Shown: in pieces, positions 5,048 through 8,616 of the stretch
How positions within the stretch are numbered: position 1 is the stretch's first letter
Layout of the letters: the number at the start of each line of letters is the position of its first letter
Source: an uncultured Geobacteraceae bacterium
GTDB lineage: Bacteria; Desulfobacterota; Desulfuromonadia; Geobacterales; Pseudopelobacteraceae
DNA: 8,616 nucleotides
Assembly: GCA_903879825.1 (NCBI GenBank)
Contig: CAIRND010000016.1
Coordinates: forward strand, 1 to 8,616
Direction of reading: 5' to 3'
Position numbers and translations under genes: made by a program
The notes under the pieces: model-generated
What the model saw: only the letters and a program-made list of their open reading frames with translations
Databases searched by the model: none
Told to the model about the DNA's origin: nothing

Positions 5048-6958
5048 ATGTATATCAAAAACAGATTTAGTTCACTTTATACTCTCTGGCTGATTATTAT
5101 CATCTTTTCCACAGCAACCCGCACGATTCTGATGGTGAAATCGCTGCCACAACTTGATCTGAATCCTCTACTGCTGGTTAAAATGTATTCCGTCGGTTTC
5201 TTCTTCGATTGTGTAACCTTTTCTTACTTTGCCATACCGTTTGTGCTGATTGCGGTCATCCTTCCTGATAAAATATACAACAGCTTTGTGTTCAGAATGT
5301 GTGCCTACAGCGTCGGGTTTATTACTGGATATCTGATGCTGTTTAATGTGGTTGCTGAATACACCTTTTTTGACGAATTTGCTACTCGGTTCAACTTTAT
5401 TGCGGTTGATTATCTGATTTACACCAACGAAGTTATTAGTAATATCAGGGAATCATATCCGGTTAACGCGATCCTTGCCGGCCTGCTGATTTTGAATGTG
5501 GGCATTTTCCTTCCGATAAGAAAGCACCTGTCGCTCTCATTTTCTTATTCATCAACCATTGTCAGTCGCTTGAAGGTTGGCGCGGTACTTCTCCTGCTCC
5601 CGATACTGTCATTTTTTGCGGTAGATCTGTCACTCACGCAGATATCTCCTAATAATTATGCTGATGAATTAGCCGGTAATGGTATCTATTGCCTTTTTTC
5701 AGCCTTCAGAAATAACGAATTGGATTTCAATAAGTTTTACGTCACCAAAGATGAAAAGACAGTACTTGCACATTTGAAAGGCGCGCTACAGGAAAAAAAC
5801 AGCCGCTTTGAATCTCAGAGTGGACCCTCAATTTCTCGATCTATACAACCGGGTGGAGCGGAAAAACATCTGAATATCGTCTTGATAATTGAAGAAAGCC
5901 TCAGTGCTGAGTTTTTGACCTCATTCGGTAACACAAAAGGAATAACGCCGAACCTCGATAAACTTGCCAAGGAATCACTCTTTTTCACGCATCTGTATGC
6001 AACCGGTACCCGCACTGTTCGCGGATTGGAGGCACTTACCCTCTCAATGCCGCCGCTGCCGGGAACTTCGGTTGTGAAACGGCCAAAAAATGAAAACTTC
6101 GTTTCGTGGGGATCTGTCATGAAGGAGAAAGGCTACGATAACAAGTTTATTTATGCCGGTCATGGTTACTTTGACAACATGAACTATTTCTATGCAACTA
6201 ATGGTTTTACAACGATAGACAGGACAAATTTTGCAAAAGAGGAGATCACATTTACCAACGCATGGGGAGTGTGCGACGAAGACCTGTTTTTGAAGGTAAT
6301 CAAGGAAGGAGATCTTTCCCACGCCAACAAAAAACCTTTCTTCAGTGTTGTGATGACGACTTCAAACCACCGTCCTTTTACCTATCCTGACGGCAAGATT
6401 GATATTCCATCCAAAACCGGACGGGAAGGCGGCGTTAAATATTCTGATTACGCTATCGGTCGCTTGTTGGCTGAGTCAAAGAAAAAGCCATGGTTCAATG
6501 ACACTATTTTCGTAATAGTGGCCGACCATTGCGCCGGCAGCGCTGCTAAATTGGCACTACCGGTTAAAAACTATGAGATTCCGCTCTTTATCTACGCTCC
6601 GGCGATCATCAAGCCGCAGGTTGTTGATCGTATGATGAGTCAGATCGACGTGGCACCAACGCTGCTCGGGTTGCTTAATTTTAAATATACCAGTGCGTTT
6701 ATCGGCAAGAATATCCTGACAACAGAAGCTTGGACTGAACGGGCTTTCATTTCTACCTATCAGAAACTCGGCTACATTCAGGATGACAAACTCCTTGTTC
6801 TCGGGCCCAAAAAAGAGGCCGATTATTTCAGCTTTGTCCGGAAAGATGGTGCGACGGCCGTGTTAAAGCCGCAAGCAGATCTTCTGATGGACGCTTTGAG
6901 TTATATCCAGGGTACAAATTATATCTATAAAAACAGGCTGAACCGACTAAAAAACTGA
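5048..6958 (+). CDS. LtaS/MdoB-type membrane phosphotransferase (sulfatase superfamily)
   Basis: A 636-residue inner-membrane enzyme with a periplasmic catalytic domain. Five hydrophobic segments (about 10-30, 44-72, 80-103, 138-157, 176-195) match the five-helix LtaS/OpgB architecture. A linker to about 270 leads to the PF00884-type domain (about 274-555). Visible active-site motifs are IEES (metal-ligand Glu283), GTRTVRG (Thr323, aligned with the nucleophilic Thr of LtaS), SNHRPF (His441) and VADH (Asp493-His494). Family members transfer phosphoglycerol from phosphatidylglycerol to lipoteichoic acid or periplasmic glucans. In a Gram-negative host the acceptor is more likely a periplasmic glucan or LPS sugar; the true substrate is unknown. 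ATG 5048 has AAGGAA (5034-5039) 8 nt upstream. The gene follows the TIG gene by 63 bp on the same strand and converges on the exporter gene. Confidence 0.88.
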   Translation: MYIKNRFSSLYTLWLIIIIFSTATRTILMVKSLPQLDLNPLLLVKMYSVGFFFDCVTFSYFAIPFVLIAVILPDKIYNSFVFRMCAYSVGFITGYLMLFNVVAEYTFFDEFATRFNFIAVDYLIYTNEVISNIRESYPVNAILAGLLILNVGIFLPIRKHLSLSFSYSSTIVSRLKVGAVLLLLPILSFFAVDLSLTQISPNNYADELAGNGIYCLFSAFRNNELDFNKFYVTKDEKTVLAHLKGALQEKNSRFESQSGPSISRSIQPGGAEKHLNIVLIIEESLSAEFLTSFGNTKGITPNLDKLAKESLFFTHLYATGTRTVRGLEALTLSMPPLPGTSVVKRPKNENFVSWGSVMKEKGYDNKFIYAGHGYFDNMNYFYATNGFTTIDRTNFAKEEITFTNAWGVCDEDLFLKVIKEGDLSHANKKPFFSVVMTTSNHRPFTYPDGKIDIPSKTGREGGVKYSDYAIGRLLAESKKKPWFNDTIFVIVADHCAGSAAKLALPVKNYEIPLFIYAPAIIKPQVVDRMMSQIDVAPTLLGLLNFKYTSAFIGKNILTTEAWTERAFISTYQKLGYIQDDKLLVLGPKKEADYFSFVRKDGATAVLKPQADLLMDALSYIQGTNYIYKNRLNRLKN

Positions 6959-6962
6959 TTCT

Positions 6963-8616
6963 TCAGCGTTTCCCCCACAGCGACAAAAGCGCCGGTAAGA
7001 ATATCAGGAAAGCAGCCACACTGGAGACCATGCCAAGAGACATAACGGCACCAATACTGAAAACACCCTGGTGATGGGCGATCATCAGGGCGCCGAAGCT
7101 GAACAGGATTGTCAGAGCGTTCAGAAAAACACCGATACCGGCGCTGCGGGTTGCTACCTGGGCTGGCGATTCATTTCCCTGACGATAGCGATTCAGAATA
7201 TAGATTGCTGAATCGATGCCTACCCCTAAGATCAGCGGTAGTACGATAATATTGGCCGAATTAAAACTTATCCCTATCAGACGCATACCGCCAATCATCA
7301 GGAGGAGACCGGCACCGAGCGGGACGGAGCCCATCAGAGCGTAACGGATGCTCTTGAAATTGATCAGCAGGATTGCACCGATACCGATAAAGGCATAGAT
7401 AAAAGCCTTCAGATAAGCATTACGCAACACGGAGAGCGACTCATACACCATAACCGGCTCGCCGGTAGCTCCCGGCACGATACTCTTGACCTGGCCGATG
7501 AACTCTTCCAGCGGTTCACGCTCAAAGATCTCTTTTTTAGCAGCCACCTGCAACAGCAGTTTTCCGCTCTTTCCCACAAAACGCTGCAGTAGCTGCGGCG
7601 GAATGTCCTTTTCCGTGATCGCTGACGCCTCCAGACTCTCTTTCATCATCCGCAATTTGTCGGGCAGTTCGGCAAACATTCCCCCCTGAAACTCCCGCAA
7701 CATGCCGAGTGCATTTTTATCTTTTTCCTTTTCCAGTGAAGCAAAAAAACTGTCCAGAGTCTTCAAAAAGGCAGCCGTTGCCTGTGCTTCTGGGGCTTTA
7801 CGCTCTTCCAAAGTATTCTTAAGTTTTTCTACCTGGCCCCGGAAATTTTCAAAAATAGCTGGAAGAGCCATGACCTGCAGATTTTCTTCATAAGGTGCCG
7901 GTTTAACCTGATCCATAATCTGACGAAGTGCCGCCAGTTCTGCCAGTTTCTCGCGTTGCTGTTCCGGCACAAAAGACAGCGTGCTGACAACATGGTCAAC
8001 GGACGATTGCTTCTCCAATCGCTCGGTGAGAACACGTGCTTCGGCAGCGTCCTTTGCGGTGACTACGGCAAAATAGCCGGAGTTTTCCTTGCTTCGCATC
8101 AGTTTATAGGCGTATTCAACCGACTGAAGCCCCTTGGCTTGTAAGTTCATCAGGTTATAGTCAAACCGCATGGTCAGGGTAGGGTAGAGACAGATCAACG
8201 CGAGCAGTACAGTGGCGGCAATAACGATCCTCGGCTTGGCGAAGAGAGCATGTAAAGGAACTTTCCCTTTTAGAGGGGGAACGGAGCGAAAAGGAAGAGG
8301 TTTACGGAACCGTTCCAGCAATATCAGCATGGCAGGCAGTACGGTGAAGGTGGCAATCACGCAGATAAAAACGCCGCCGGCAGCTATGATCCCCAGTTCG
8401 GCTATTCCTTTGAAGTCGGTGAAGGCAAACGTGGCAAAGGCCAGAGCGACTGTGGCAGCGGCCATTATGATCGAGCGAATGTTGGCAGTAAGTCCGATCT
8501 CAATGGAATCCATGCCACTGGCACCACCTCTAAGCTCTTCCTGATAGCGCAACACAACCTGAATACCGTACTCGATTCCCAGACCAATCAGCATTATAGC
8601 AAACACCATTGAGAGA
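6963..8616 (-). CDS. RND/MMPL-family exporter, HpnN-like (C-terminal part)
   Basis: A proton-driven inner-membrane transporter of the RND superfamily, MMPL/HpnN branch, probably moving a lipid-like substrate. The gene runs off the right edge; 550 residues are visible of about 850 expected. The ATG at 8609 is an internal Met in a helix, not the start. Visible in order: the last three helices of the first bundle (with LIGLGIEYGIQVVLRY), helix 7 (RIVIAATVLLALICLYPTL), a helical, charged periplasmic domain of about 240 residues, and five final helices (with LILGVGIDSAIYILNRY). The TM4/TM10 relay positions read Glu-Tyr and Asp-Ser in place of the usual Asp-Tyr. The long helical periplasmic domain resembles HpnN, the hopanoid transporter, but no hopanoid gene is visible. 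No membrane-fusion or outer-membrane partner gene is in the window. The gene ends 4 bp from the convergent LtaS-like gene. RND membership is firm; the HpnN-like label is moderate. Confidence 0.85.
   Translation of the reverse strand, partial: LSMVFAIMLIGLGIEYGIQVVLRYQEELRGGASGMDSIEIGLTANIRSIIMAAATVALAFATFAFTDFKGIAELGIIAAGGVFICVIATFTVLPAMLILLERFRKPLPFRSVPPLKGKVPLHALFAKPRIVIAATVLLALICLYPTLTMRFDYNLMNLQAKGLQSVEYAYKLMRSKENSGYFAVVTAKDAAEARVLTERLEKQSSVDHVVSTLSFVPEQQREKLAELAALRQIMDQVKPAPYEENLQVMALPAIFENFRGQVEKLKNTLEERKAPEAQATAAFLKTLDSFFASLEKEKDKNALGMLREFQGGMFAELPDKLRMMKESLEASAITEKDIPPQLLQRFVGKSGKLLLQVAAKKEIFEREPLEEFIGQVKSIVPGATGEPVMVYESLSVLRNAYLKAFIYAFIGIGAILLINFKSIRYALMGSVPLGAGLLLMIGGMRLIGISFNSANIIVLPLILGVGIDSAIYILNRYRQGNESPAQVATRSAGIGVFLNALTILFSFGALMIAHHQGVFSIGAVMSLGMVSSVAAFLIFLPALLSLWGKR

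Noticed and set aside
7486..8544. Plus-strand open frames opposite the exporter gene
   Set aside because: Low-complexity Ser/Ala/Arg-rich translations typical of the antisense of a membrane protein gene; the minus-strand protein has clear RND motifs.
8607..8609. ATG 8609 as the true start of the exporter
   Set aside because: The frame stays open to the window edge and the Met lies inside a conserved helix; the first half of the family architecture is missing and must lie beyond the window.

Overview
The window looks like chromosomal DNA from an anaerobic Gram-negative bacterium of the Geobacter/Desulfuromonas group (Desulfuromonadales/Geobacterales). Three things point there: a eukaryote-like citrate synthase, which is characteristic of Geobacteraceae; a rubrerythrin plus desulfoferrodoxin pair, the usual anaerobe defence against oxygen; and LptF/LptG, which show an LPS-bearing outer membrane. 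The taxonomic call is an inference from gene content. No mobile element, CRISPR array, tRNA or rRNA was seen.

Layout. (1) 1-554 is the 3' part of citrate synthase, closed by a strong intrinsic terminator at 590-616. (2) A candidate promoter at 627-654 precedes a two-gene oxidative-stress operon: rubrerythrin (698-1276) and 2Fe-type superoxide reductase (1325-1705). The two genes are separated by a short perfect hairpin, and the operon ends in a hairpin terminator at 1728-1759. (3) An envelope block on the same strand follows: lptF (start re-assigned to GTG 1809), lptG (2958-4037), a secreted protein with three TIG/IPT-like domains (start re-assigned to ATG 4055) and an LtaS/MdoB-type membrane phosphotransferase (5048-6958). 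(4) On the opposite strand, only 4 bp from the end of that gene, lies the C-terminal part of a large RND/MMPL (HpnN-like) exporter that runs off the right edge.

How the genes work together. Desulfoferrodoxin reduces superoxide to hydrogen peroxide, and rubrerythrin reduces the peroxide to water, so the operon is a complete detoxification route that produces no oxygen. LptF and LptG form the inner-membrane part of the transporter that lifts LPS out of the inner membrane. The TIG protein and the LtaS-like enzyme are exported or face the periplasm, so the four genes look like a cell-envelope unit. A functional link between the last two and LPS export is a hypothesis from gene order. The HpnN-like exporter adds a further envelope, possibly lipid or hopanoid, transport function, but it is transcribed separately.

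Most unusual points: a near-consensus promoter whose predicted start site falls on or within about three bases of the lptF GTG codon, suggesting a leaderless mRNA; an inverted repeat flanking its -35 box; the lptFG-TIG-LtaS-like gene order; and substituted residues at the presumed proton-relay positions of the exporter.
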